Shown here: positions 9,201-17,051 of the stretch, piece by piece
How the letters are laid out: every line of letters begins with the position of its first letter
Numbering within the stretch: the stretch's first letter is position 1
DNA from: Streptacidiphilus albus JL83
GTDB taxonomy: Bacteria; Actinomycetota; Actinomycetes; Streptomycetales; Streptomycetaceae
Assembly (NCBI RefSeq): GCF_000744705.1
Contig: NZ_JQML01000001.1
Location: 8,938,017-9,002,016, forward strand
Direction: 5' to 3'
DNA length: 64,000 nt
Notes under the pieces: generated by a model
The model's database searches: none
What the model was told of the DNA's origin: nothing
What the model saw: the letters and a program-made list of their open reading frames with translations, nothing else
Made by a program: the position numbers and the translations under genes

Positions 9201-12200
9201 CTGCCTGACCCGCTTGGTCTCGCCCATCGGGTAGCGCCGGTGCGGCAGCAGCGCCGTCTCCGTGCGGTACACCTCGCGCACCAGGTCGGCCCAGCTGCCG
9301 TCGGCGGCGCGGACCCGGAACGGCACGGTGTTCAGGAACAGGCCGGCGATCCGGTCGCCGCCGGGGACCTCGGGGCGGCCGCTGTGCTCGTAGCCGGTCA
9401 GCACGTCGCCCGAGCCGGTGACGAACGCCAGCACCGCCACGTGGGCGGCCATCAGCACCGACTTCACCGGCACGTTCAGCCGCTCGGCGAGGCGTCCGAC
9501 CGCGGCCGGGACCGGGCCGTCCAGGGCGACGTCGTGCATCGCCACCCCGTGCGCGCCCGCCGGGTCGAAGGGGTAGCGGGGCAGCCGGGTGCCCTGGTGG
9601 TCCGCCAGCACGCCCTGCCAGAAGTCGCGGCTGTCCGCCGAGGCCACCGCGGCGCGCTCCAGCCGCACGAAGTCCCGGTAGTCGGAGCCCAGCGGCGCGA
9701 ACTCGGGGGAGCGGCCCGCGCGCAGCGCCAGGTAGGCGGCGAACAGGTCGTGGTGGACCACGCTGACGCTCCATCCGTCCAGCGCGGCCGCGTGGTAGCT
9801 GAGGCTGTACTGGTAGCCGCGCCCGCCCAGCAGGTGCACCCGCACCCGGACCAGGCCGCCCTCCTCGGGGGAGAAGCCGCGGGCCGGCTCGCGCTCGTAG
9901 AAGCCGGCCAGCTCCCGCTCCTGCGCCGCCTCGTCCAGCTGCGACAGGTCGGTCACCTCGACCAGGTCCGGCGCGCCCGCGTGGACGACCTGCAGCGGCT
10001 CGCTGTAGCCGGCGATGTGCAGCGAGGTGCGCAGCATCGGGTGGCGGGCCGCGACCGCCGCCGCCGCGGCCCGGAACGCCTCCAGGGCCAGCGGCTCGCC
10101 GATCCGGAAGCTGACGATGTCGTGGTAGAGCCCCGGCCGGGCCCCGGTCAGCTCCACCTCGTACAGCAGCCCGGCCTGCAGCGCGGAGAGCGGGTAGGCG
10201 GCCTCGGCGTCCGGCGGCAGCAGCCGCACGTCCTCGGCGCCGAGCAGGGACGGCCCCCCGTCGGCGGCGCCGTCCGCCGCGGCCTCCGCGTCGGCCGGCC
10301 GCACCAGCGGTTCCAGGCCGGCCAGCGTGGGATGGGCGAACAGGTCCTGGAAGGAGAAGACCAGGCCGCTCTGCTGCGCCTCGGCCAGCACCCGCACGAT
10401 CTTGATCGAGTCGCCGCCCAGGGCGAAGAAGTTGTCGGCGAGACCGATGCCCTCCACCCCGAGCACCCGCGACCAGATCTCCGCGAGCCGCAGCGCGGTC
10501 GCGCTGCTCGGCGCGCCGCCCGCGCTGCCGCCGACGGCCGTGCGCGGCGGCGGCGGGAAGGCCGAGGTGTCGCGCTTGCCGTTGTGGGTGGTGGGGATCG
10601 CGGGCACGCTGACCAGGAAGCTCGGCACCATGTACGAGGGCAGCTCGGCCGCCAGCCGCCGGCGCAGCGCCGCCTCGTCGTAGCCCGGTCCCGGCACCAC
10701 GTACGCGCACAGGCTGCGGTCCCCGTCGCCGTCGTCCAGCGCCAGCACGGCGCAGGCGGCGACACCGGGCGCCGACTGGGCGACGTGCTCGATCTCCGCG
10801 GTCTCGATCCGGTAGCCGCGGATCTTCACCTGGGTGTCGATCCGGCCCAGGTACTCCAGCGTCCCGTCCGCCAGCCAGCGGGCCAGGTCGCCGGTCCGGT
10901 AGCCGCGCCCGCCGGGCAGCCGCGGGTCCCGGACGAACCGCTCGGCGGTCAGCTCCGGCGCGTTCAGGTAGCCGCGCGCCAGGCCCGTCCCGCCGATCCA
11001 CAGCTCGCCGGGCACCCCGACCGGCGCGGTCGTGCCGGCCCGGGTGCGCACGCCCAGCACGATGTTGTCGATCGGGCGCCCCAGCGGGACCGCGAACCGC
11101 CGGTCCAGCTCGGTGCAGGCGAAGTGGGTGACGTCCACGGCCGCCTCGGTAGGCCCGTAGAGGTTGACCAACTCGGCTGCCGGGCTCAGTAGTTCGGCGA
11201 AGCGTACGGCGTGCGCGGTGCCCAGTGCCTCGCCGCTGGCGAAGACCTGCCGGAGCGTGGCCAGGGCACCGGTGTCCCGCGCCACGTACTGGAGGAACAC
11301 CTGGAGCATCGAGGGCACGAAGTGCATCGTGGTCACCCGGTGCTCGGCGATCCGGGCGACCAGCGCCGCCGGGTCCTTCTCCGCACCAGACGCCAGGGTG
11401 CTCACCGAGGCCCCGGCCAGTGTCCACCAGAAGATCTCCCACACCGAGACGTCGAAGGTGAACGGCGTCTTGTGCAGGATCACGTCCGCCGGTCCCAGCG
11501 GGTACTCGCGCTGCATCCACACCAGCCGGTTGACCACGGCCCGGTGCTCCAGCATCACGCCCTTGGGCCGGCCGGTGGAGCCGGAGGTGTAGATCACGTA
11601 GCACAGGTCCTCGGGCCCCGCGCCGCCCTCGGGCGCGGGCGCGTCGCCCGCCCACACCGCCGGGTCGCCCGCGTCCACGAACACCTCTGCGGCCGGGACG
11701 ACCTGACGGGTCGCCGCGTCGCCGACCACGATCCGGGTGCCGCTGTGCTCCAGCATGTAGCCGATGCGGTTGGCCGGGAGCGTCGGGTCGATCGGCAGGT
11801 AGGCGCCGCCCGCCTTGAGCACCGCGTAGATCGTGGCCAGCGACAGCGGCGAGCGGGTCAGGCACACCCCCACCACCGTGCCGGGACCGACCCCGGCGGC
11901 CCGGAGCCGGTGCGCCAGCTGGTTGGCGCGCCGGTCCAGCTCCGCGTAGCTGGTGCCGTCGTCGCGGATCGCCACCGCCTCCGGGGACCGCGCCGCGTGC
12001 TGCTCCAGGAACCGGTGCAGCGGGACGTCGTCCGGGAAGTCACGGGCGGTGGCGTTGAACCCGGCGATCGCGGCGCACTCGGCCGCGTCGGCGTCCAGCA
12101 GTTCCTCCAACGGGGCGTCCGGCTCGCGGACGACCGCGTCCAGCAGTCGTGCGCAGGCCCCGGCCAGCCGCTGCGCGGTGCCCGCGGTGAACAGGTCCGC

Positions 12201-12791
12201 GCGGTAGTCCAGCACCAGGCCCGGCTCGCCGTCCCGCAGCCGCACGTCGATCAGCAGCGCGCACCCGGTCTGCTCGGCCTGCGCCCAGGACAGGCCCCCG
12301 TCGACGCCCGCCGCCAGGTCGGTGGGCGGGTGCCCGCCCTCGGCCGTCAGGTGCGCCACCGGCACGTCCAGTTGTCCGCCCGCCTCCAGGTACGCGGACC
12401 GTGCCGCGGCCAGCAGCGCGCGCGGCGTGGACTGCCTGGTCACCGTCAGGCCCATCGGGAACGGCACGTCGTGCTCGCCGGCGCCGTGCCGGTGGCCGGT
12501 CACCACCTGCACCTGCTCGCTGTCGGTGGCCCGGGCGCCGAGCACCGCGACCACGGCCGCGACCAGCACCCGGGCCAGTGCCGGCCGGTCCTTGACCAGG
12601 GAGCGGCAGCGGGCGGCGCAGCCGTCCGCCAGCGGGGCCTGGACCCGGCCGCGGGAGCCCTCGCCGGAGCGGGCCGCGAAGTCGCGCGGCAGCACGGTGG
12701 GCTGCTCCCAGCCGGCCAGACGGGAGCGCCAGTACGCGGTCTGCTCGGGGAAGGCGTGGATGTCTCGGCTGAGTTGCAGCGCGGTGCTCAT
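6201..12791 (-). CDS. NRPS-B: half C-A(Ser)-PCP-C-A(basic, Dap?)-PCP-TE
   Basis: About 2196 residues. Domains by approximate residue: 1-250 resembles only the C-terminal half of a condensation domain, without HHxxxDG; first A about 265-760 (YTSGSTGRPKG near 402); PCP with FFALGGDSIK near 794; C about 850-1290 with YHAAALDG near 1000; second A about 1310-1830 (FTSGSTGEPKG near 1479); PCP with FFGLGGHSLA near 1876; thioesterase with GHSAG near 2019. Hand-aligned specificity codes are DVWHFSLVDK, which equals the known Ser code, and DIWELTADDK, whose acidic residues suit a basic side chain such as diaminopropionate made by the next two genes. Start ATG at 12791 has GAGAGGGATC upstream and lies 29 bp after NRPS-A. 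Confidence 0.9.
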   Translation of the reverse strand: MSTALQLSRDIHAFPEQTAYWRSRLAGWEQPTVLPRDFAARSGEGSRGRVQAPLADGCAARCRSLVKDRPALARVLVAAVVAVLGARATDSEQVQVVTGHRHGAGEHDVPFPMGLTVTRQSTPRALLAAARSAYLEAGGQLDVPVAHLTAEGGHPPTDLAAGVDGGLSWAQAEQTGCALLIDVRLRDGEPGLVLDYRADLFTAGTAQRLAGACARLLDAVVREPDAPLEELLDADAAECAAIAGFNATARDFPDDVPLHRFLEQHAARSPEAVAIRDDGTSYAELDRRANQLAHRLRAAGVGPGTVVGVCLTRSPLSLATIYAVLKAGGAYLPIDPTLPANRIGYMLEHSGTRIVVGDAATRQVVPAAEVFVDAGDPAVWAGDAPAPEGGAGPEDLCYVIYTSGSTGRPKGVMLEHRAVVNRLVWMQREYPLGPADVILHKTPFTFDVSVWEIFWWTLAGASVSTLASGAEKDPAALVARIAEHRVTTMHFVPSMLQVFLQYVARDTGALATLRQVFASGEALGTAHAVRFAELLSPAAELVNLYGPTEAAVDVTHFACTELDRRFAVPLGRPIDNIVLGVRTRAGTTAPVGVPGELWIGGTGLARGYLNAPELTAERFVRDPRLPGGRGYRTGDLARWLADGTLEYLGRIDTQVKIRGYRIETAEIEHVAQSAPGVAACAVLALDDGDGDRSLCAYVVPGPGYDEAALRRRLAAELPSYMVPSFLVSVPAIPTTHNGKRDTSAFPPPPRTAVGGSAGGAPSSATALRLAEIWSRVLGVEGIGLADNFFALGGDSIKIVRVLAEAQQSGLVFSFQDLFAHPTLAGLEPLVRPADAEAAADGAADGGPSLLGAEDVRLLPPDAEAAYPLSALQAGLLYEVELTGARPGLYHDIVSFRIGEPLALEAFRAAAAAVAARHPMLRTSLHIAGYSEPLQVVHAGAPDLVEVTDLSQLDEAAQERELAGFYEREPARGFSPEEGGLVRVRVHLLGGRGYQYSLSYHAAALDGWSVSVVHHDLFAAYLALRAGRSPEFAPLGSDYRDFVRLERAAVASADSRDFWQGVLADHQGTRLPRYPFDPAGAHGVAMHDVALDGPVPAAVGRLAERLNVPVKSVLMAAHVAVLAFVTGSGDVLTGYEHSGRPEVPGGDRIAGLFLNTVPFRVRAADGSWADLVREVYRTETALLPHRRYPMGETKRVRQVQEPLFEAVFNFTHFHVLDDLRREHGLRLERSRVASETEFPLRAEFWQDAFSGEVALSLHYHRDAFAPEQVERIAGYYRRALELLTAGPESGFRAVTLMDAAEQELLARGLAGPVRELPEGGVPGLFAAQVAARPEAVALRHGADELTYRELDAASARLAGRLHAAGVRKGAVVAVAMDRGTAWAVSVLAVLRLGAVYLPLEPADPAARLRSVLARSGCRHVLIAAGHHDAPSGAATATGTAAEAAGGGPGAAVLCFEELMAGPAGPAVPDAPADPDAPAYLIFTSGSTGEPKGALIHHRGLLNHLLAKIDDLGMTAEDVVAQVATQCFDISVWQLLSAWLVGGRTLVMDAELVTDLPGFARALQDEAVSVLEVVPSFLDALIGELDDRPRALPALRWNLVTGEAFPPALSRRWFERHDVPLVNAYGPTETSDDVTHHVLTGPAVGDRVPVGRPIANTNIHIVDPEGRPVPFGSYGEILVTGTGVGLGYLNDPGRTAPVFVANTLDSLPSVGGRLYRTGDIGRWLPGGVLDCAGRRDQQTKLRGFRIELSEVEGALAALKGVDHAVALVHREGGRDRLAVWYTGTAEPDAPALGAELARTLPRYMLPDVFERLDAFPVTRNGKVDRAALGRRPLSAGRPAAAEPPADPAEAAMVEAFAEILGLPVDSVPVTAGFFGLGGHSLAAMRLAARLPGVTLRDVVAHPTARALAALAAAADPDDGAAAAAGAPAGRGGPLTDLTAAGPRQPGTAAALAAPVATVVCFPFAGGTPASYLQLTGALHRAGAPVRVLAADYGDALAEGADPRQLAGAIADRTAGPLVLLGHSAGAAPALETAFALRRSGREPAHVFVVASLLRSDHPAEPDPERALRSSDEEVWQWLEEHTGLAAAGLPPAERRRLARDFRRDSAASARSWARLPETASDTAPDGSTGTATGTALDCPLTLLLAADDPLTRGHERHVHRWARYTGEFGMSIAGHGGHHLNTSRPDFLAEQIRKAVCP

Positions 12792-12820
12792 GATCCCTCT
12801 CGTGTGCGCTTCGGCGGTGT

Positions 12821-15800
12821 TCACAGGTCGAAGTCCCCGAGTTCGAAGTCCCCGAGTTCGAAGTCCCCGGCATCGGCGGTGGTCGCGCGGCCGGTCGCCA
12901 GCACCGGGGCCGCCGGGTCCGCGAGCAGCTCGGTCACAGTCTCCAGACAGGTGTCCAGCAGCCACCGGGCGGAGGCGTCGTCGTACAGGTCGGTGGCGTA
13001 CTCCAGGTCCAGCCGCAGTTCGTCGCGGCGCAGGTACGCCTGGAGGTTGAGGTCGAAGCGGGTGGTGCCCGGGTTGACCAGTTCGGTACGGGCGGTGAGC
13101 CCGCCCCGGCGCACCGTGTGGAAGTCGATGTCCTGGAGCGCGAACAGCACGTCGAACAGCGGATTGCGGCCCGGCTGCGGCGCGATCCCGAGCCGCTGCG
13201 CCAGCCGGGGGAAGGGCGGCCCCTGGTGGCTGAGCGCCTCCCGGGCCAGCCGGTCGGCCTGGGCGACCAGGTCGCCCAGCGTCGCCGCCCGGTCCGGCAG
13301 CCGGACGCGCAGGACGGCCGTGTTCACGAACATCCCGACGACCTGCTCCAGGTCCGGGTGGACGCGTCCGCCGGTGGGCGTGCCGACGGTGAAGTCGCGC
13401 CGGCCGGAGATCCGCGCCAGCGTCGCGGCCCAGGCGGCGAACAGCACCGCGAACGCCGTGGTGCGGTGCCGGCGGGCCGCCGTGCGCACATCCGCGCAGG
13501 CCCCGGCCCCCAGTACGGCGGTGGCCACCGCGCCGCGCTCCGGGCGCCCGGCCCCGCGCGGGCGGTCCACCGGCAGCACCGGCTCGGTCGGGCAGTCCGC
13601 CAACTGCCGCAGCCAGTAAGCCTCGTCGGAGGCGTCGTCGCCGCGCCCGGCCCGGCCGGCGGCCCACTGCGCCGCCGCCCGGTAGTCGGCCGGCTGCTCG
13701 GGGAGCTGCTCGCCCGCGTAGCCGGCCAGCAGCTCCTCGACCAGGATCCGCAGCGAGACCCCGTCGAAGACCACATGGTGGGCGTCCAGGTGCAGCACGT
13801 GCCGGTCCGGGCCGCCGCGCACCAGCAGCGCCCGCAGCAGCGGGGCGCCGTCGGGGCGCCGCGGCCGGAAGGGGCGCACGAACCCGGCCGCCGCCCGCTC
13901 GTCCGGCGCGGGCAGGAAGGCGAACTCGGGGGCGGCGGGCGGCGCCGGCTGCTGGTGCACGCCCTCGGCGCCGACGCCGAACTGCATCCGCAGCGCCTCG
14001 TGCCGGGCCACCAGCGCGGTCAGCGCCGCGCGCAGCCGCTCGGGGTCCACCGGCCCGGCCAGCTCCACCCGTACCGGGATGTTGTACGCCAGTGACTCGG
14101 GCTCGGCCTGCCAGATCGCGAACAGGCCCTGCTGCTGCGGGTGCAGCGGCACCGGGCCGGGCGCCGGCCGGGGCAGGGCCGGTACCGGGGCGGAGCCGGC
14201 GGCGGCCGCTGCGCGGGCCATCCCGGCCAGGGTGGGCGCCGCGACCGCGTCGGCGTAGCCGACGGCGGCCCCCTGCCGACCGAGCCGGCCGACGAGGACC
14301 CCCAGCAGCAGCGAGTTGCCGCCCAGTTCGAAGAAGTCCGAGTCCGGGCCGAGCTGCCCGGCCGGCACGCCCAGGACGTCGGCCCACAGCCCGGCCAGCC
14401 GGGCCTGGTCCGCCGTCAGCCCGGCACCGGGCGTGGCCCCCGGTGCGGCCCCCGGTGCGGCCGGGGGCTCGGCGTCGGGGGCGGGCAGGGAGCGCCAGTC
14501 GACCTTGCCGCTGGCGGTGAGCGGCAGCCGGTCCAGCGCCACGAACCGGTCCGGGCAAAGGTACTGCGGCAGCCGGTCGCGCAGCGCGCGCCGCAGCAGC
14601 GCGACGTCGGCGCCGGGCGCCACCACGTACGCGGCCAGCGAGCGCTCCTCGCCCGGCCGGCCGACGACCCTGGTGTGCGCGTCGGCCACCCCCGGCAGGG
14701 CCCGCAGCGCGGCGTCGACCTCGGCGAGCTCCACCAGGTGGCCGCGGATCTTGACCTGGTGGTCCTGGCGGCCGTGGAAGTGCAGCAGCCCGTCCCGGTC
14801 GGCGTGCACCAGGTCGCCGGTGCGGTAGTAGCGAACCCCGTCCACCAGGGTGAACTTGCGCGCCGTCAGCTCCGGGTCGCCCAGGTAGCCGCGGGCCAGC
14901 CCCGCGCCGCCGGTGTACAGCTCCCCGACGGTCCCGGCGGGCACCGCCCGGCCCTGCTCGTCGCAGACCCGCACGGTGGTGCCGGAGATCGGCCGGCCGA
15001 TCGGCAGCGGTCCCTCGACCTCCTCCTCGACCGGGAACACCGTGGTGAACGTGGTGTTCTCGGTCGGGCCGTAGCCGTTGAGGACCCGCAGCGCCGGGTT
15101 GGCCGCCCGGACCTGCCGCACCTGGCCGGGGGAGACCACGTCGCCGCCGGTCAGCAGGGTCCGCAGCGGGGCGAAGGCCGCCGGGTCCTCCTGCGCGATC
15201 CGGTGGAACAGCGGGGCGGTGATCCAGGCCAGGGTCACCCCCTGCTCCCGGATCGCCTGCGCGAACCGCTGCGGCACCACCGCCGTCTCGTGGTCCACCA
15301 CGTGCAGCGACCCCCCGTTCAGCAGTGCGCCCCAGATCTCCAGGGTGGCCGCGTCGAAGGCCAGCGACGCGGCCTGCAGCACCCGCTGCTCCGGCGACAG
15401 GTCGACGTAGCCGGTGTCCTTGACCAGCCGCAGGACGCCCCGGTGCTCGACCATCACGCCCTTGGGGCGCCCGGTGCTGCCGGAGGTGAACATCACGTAC
15501 GCCAGCGGCGAGCCCCCGGCACAGACCCCCCGGCCCGCCACCGCCAACTCCGCCGCGCCGTCCGCCGCGCCGTCCGTCCCGCCCTCCGTCCCGCCGTCGG
15601 GGCGCTGCAGCTCGTCGAGTCCGTACAGCCGCACCGGCGCGGGCGCGGTGAACCGCTCGCGCACCGGCTCCGGGCACACCACCGTCCGCAGCTCCGCCGT
15701 CCGGACGATCTGCTCCACCCGCCGCGCGGGGTACGCCGGGTCGATCGGCACGTACGCGCCGCCGGCCAGCACGATCCCCAGCAGTGCGGTGATCGAGTCG

Positions 15801-16009
15801 GCCGAGCGGTCGAAGGCGAGGCCGACCAGGGTCTCGCGGCGGACCCCGGCCCGGCGCAGCCCGGCCGCGACGGCGGCCGCGCGCCGGTACAGCTGACGGT
15901 AGGTCAGCACGCAGGAGCCCGAGACCAGCGCCGTGGCCGTCGGGCGGGCCCGGACCTGTTCGAGGAACGCGTCCTCGATCAGGCCGTCCCAGGACGAAGA
16001 GTGCGTCAT
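12821..16009 (-). CDS. NRPS-A: A(Val-like)-PCP-C
   Basis: 1062 residues. A domain about 15-520 (FTSGSTGRPKG near 173), PCP with FFELGGNSLL near 565, and a condensation domain about 640-1040 with a canonical HHVVFDG near 745. Having no N-terminal C domain, it looks like an initiation module. The hand-derived code DALWLGGTFK resembles published valine codes. The C-terminus is an acidic tail with three near repeats of GDFEL/GDFDL, encoded by 15-bp DNA repeats. Such a tail may be a docking peptide for NRPS-B. Start ATG at 16009 is preceded by GGAGAAGACCG. No MbtH-like gene is seen in the window. Confidence 0.9.
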   Translation of the reverse strand: MTHSSSWDGLIEDAFLEQVRARPTATALVSGSCVLTYRQLYRRAAAVAAGLRRAGVRRETLVGLAFDRSADSITALLGIVLAGGAYVPIDPAYPARRVEQIVRTAELRTVVCPEPVRERFTAPAPVRLYGLDELQRPDGGTEGGTDGAADGAAELAVAGRGVCAGGSPLAYVMFTSGSTGRPKGVMVEHRGVLRLVKDTGYVDLSPEQRVLQAASLAFDAATLEIWGALLNGGSLHVVDHETAVVPQRFAQAIREQGVTLAWITAPLFHRIAQEDPAAFAPLRTLLTGGDVVSPGQVRQVRAANPALRVLNGYGPTENTTFTTVFPVEEEVEGPLPIGRPISGTTVRVCDEQGRAVPAGTVGELYTGGAGLARGYLGDPELTARKFTLVDGVRYYRTGDLVHADRDGLLHFHGRQDHQVKIRGHLVELAEVDAALRALPGVADAHTRVVGRPGEERSLAAYVVAPGADVALLRRALRDRLPQYLCPDRFVALDRLPLTASGKVDWRSLPAPDAEPPAAPGAAPGATPGAGLTADQARLAGLWADVLGVPAGQLGPDSDFFELGGNSLLLGVLVGRLGRQGAAVGYADAVAAPTLAGMARAAAAAGSAPVPALPRPAPGPVPLHPQQQGLFAIWQAEPESLAYNIPVRVELAGPVDPERLRAALTALVARHEALRMQFGVGAEGVHQQPAPPAAPEFAFLPAPDERAAAGFVRPFRPRRPDGAPLLRALLVRGGPDRHVLHLDAHHVVFDGVSLRILVEELLAGYAGEQLPEQPADYRAAAQWAAGRAGRGDDASDEAYWLRQLADCPTEPVLPVDRPRGAGRPERGAVATAVLGAGACADVRTAARRHRTTAFAVLFAAWAATLARISGRRDFTVGTPTGGRVHPDLEQVVGMFVNTAVLRVRLPDRAATLGDLVAQADRLAREALSHQGPPFPRLAQRLGIAPQPGRNPLFDVLFALQDIDFHTVRRGGLTARTELVNPGTTRFDLNLQAYLRRDELRLDLEYATDLYDDASARWLLDTCLETVTELLADPAAPVLATGRATTADAGDFELGDFELGDFDL
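12831..12864 (-). repeat. Tandem 15-bp repeat encoding the NRPS-A C-terminal tail
   Basis: The unit agttcgaagtccccg (plus strand) occurs twice perfectly, with degenerate flanking copies, and encodes the repeating GDFEL at the extreme C-terminus of NRPS-A. The 15-bp length keeps frame, so copy number could change tail length without breaking the gene. Confidence 0.8.
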
Positions 16010-16062
16010 CGGTCTTCTCCAGCTACGGGCGGTGGCAGGGGCGGTGGAGCGGGAGGGGGCGT

Positions 16063-17019
16063 TCACAGGTCCAGGACCAGGCGGGAACCGAGACAGCGGG
16101 AGACGCAGATCAGCATCAGGTCGCCGGCGGCGCGCTCCTCCGGCGTCAGCAGGCTGTCGCGGTGCTCCGGCACGCCCTCCAGCACCGTGGTCTCGCAGGT
16201 GCCGCAGGTGCCCTCCTCGCAGGAGGCCAGCACCGCCACCCCGGCCCCGCGCAGCGCCCGCAGCAGCGAGGTCCCGGCGGGCACCGGGACGGTGCGGCCG
16301 CTGCGCCGCAGCACGGCCTCGAAGTCGGTGTCCGCGGTGTCCGCCGCCGGGGGGACGGGGGCGGCGGCGGTGAAGCGCTCGGTGTGCAGCGCCAGCCCCG
16401 GCAGCGCCTCGCAGCGCGCGCGGACCGCCTGGAGCAGCGGCTCGGGGCCGCAGCAGTAGACCAGTGCGCCGGCCGGCGTGCCGGCGAGCAGCGCGTCCAG
16501 GTCCAGCCGTCCGCACTCGTCCCGCGGAGCGACCGTCACCCGGTCGCCGTAGCGGGCCAGTTCGGGCAGGAAGGCCATCGAGGCCCGGCTCCGGCCGGCG
16601 TAGGCCAGCCGCCACCTGCTGCCCCGGCGCTCGGCGGCGGCGAGCATGGGCAGCAGCGGGGTGATGCCGATACCGCCCGCGAGGAACAGCAGGTCCTGGC
16701 CGGGCAGCAGCGGGAAGCGGTTGCGGGGCCCGGCGGCGCGCAGCCGGGTGCCGACGGCGACCCGGTCGTGCAGCTCGGCCGACCCGCCGCGGCCGTCCGG
16801 CTCGCGCAGGACGGCGATGCGCCAGGGGCCGGGCCGCCCGTCGGCGTGGTGGAGGGAGTACTGGCGCACCAGCCCCGAGGGCAGCAGGAGGTCGACGTGG
16901 GCGCCGGGCCCGGCGGCGGGCAGCGGCCCGCCGCCGGGTGCCGTCAGCTCCAGGCCGAGCACGCCCGCCGCGAGTGCGGCACGGGCGCGGACCAGAACCT
17001 CGAACGTGTCGCCGGCCAT
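16063..17019 (-). CDS. VanB-like oxygenase reductase (FMN/NAD/2Fe-2S)
   Basis: 318 residues, the usual length of phthalate dioxygenase reductase/VanB proteins. It passes electrons from NAD(P)H through flavin to a plant-type 2Fe-2S cluster and on to the Rieske partner. Seen in order: flavin motif RQYSLHHADGR, nucleotide motif GGIGITPLLPM, CCGPEPLL, and C-terminal CEEGTCGTCETTVLEG with the fourth cysteine in LMLICVSR. It follows the oxygenase by 32 bp and precedes NRPS-A by 53 bp, so all three are probably co-transcribed. Start ATG at 17019. Confidence 0.9.
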   Translation of the reverse strand: MAGDTFEVLVRARAALAAGVLGLELTAPGGGPLPAAGPGAHVDLLLPSGLVRQYSLHHADGRPGPWRIAVLREPDGRGGSAELHDRVAVGTRLRAAGPRNRFPLLPGQDLLFLAGGIGITPLLPMLAAAERRGSRWRLAYAGRSRASMAFLPELARYGDRVTVAPRDECGRLDLDALLAGTPAGALVYCCGPEPLLQAVRARCEALPGLALHTERFTAAAPVPPAADTADTDFEAVLRRSGRTVPVPAGTSLLRALRGAGVAVLASCEEGTCGTCETTVLEGVPEHRDSLLTPEERAAGDLMLICVSRCLGSRLVLDL

Positions 17020-17051
17020 GTCATCCGTCCTTCGGGCTGCTGGGGGTCCGG

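Noticed and set aside
6186..11192. Very long open frame antisense to NRPS-B (more than 1600 codons)
   Set aside because: A shadow frame caused by GC-rich codon use; composition is Arg/Gly/Gln-rich without any domain, whereas the minus strand encodes a full NRPS.
12040..12873. Alternative minus-strand frame spanning the NRPS-A/NRPS-B junction that might fuse the two proteins
   Set aside because: NRPS-A ends in a proper stop at 12821 and NRPS-B has its own SD and ATG at 12791; the other frame lacks domain similarity.
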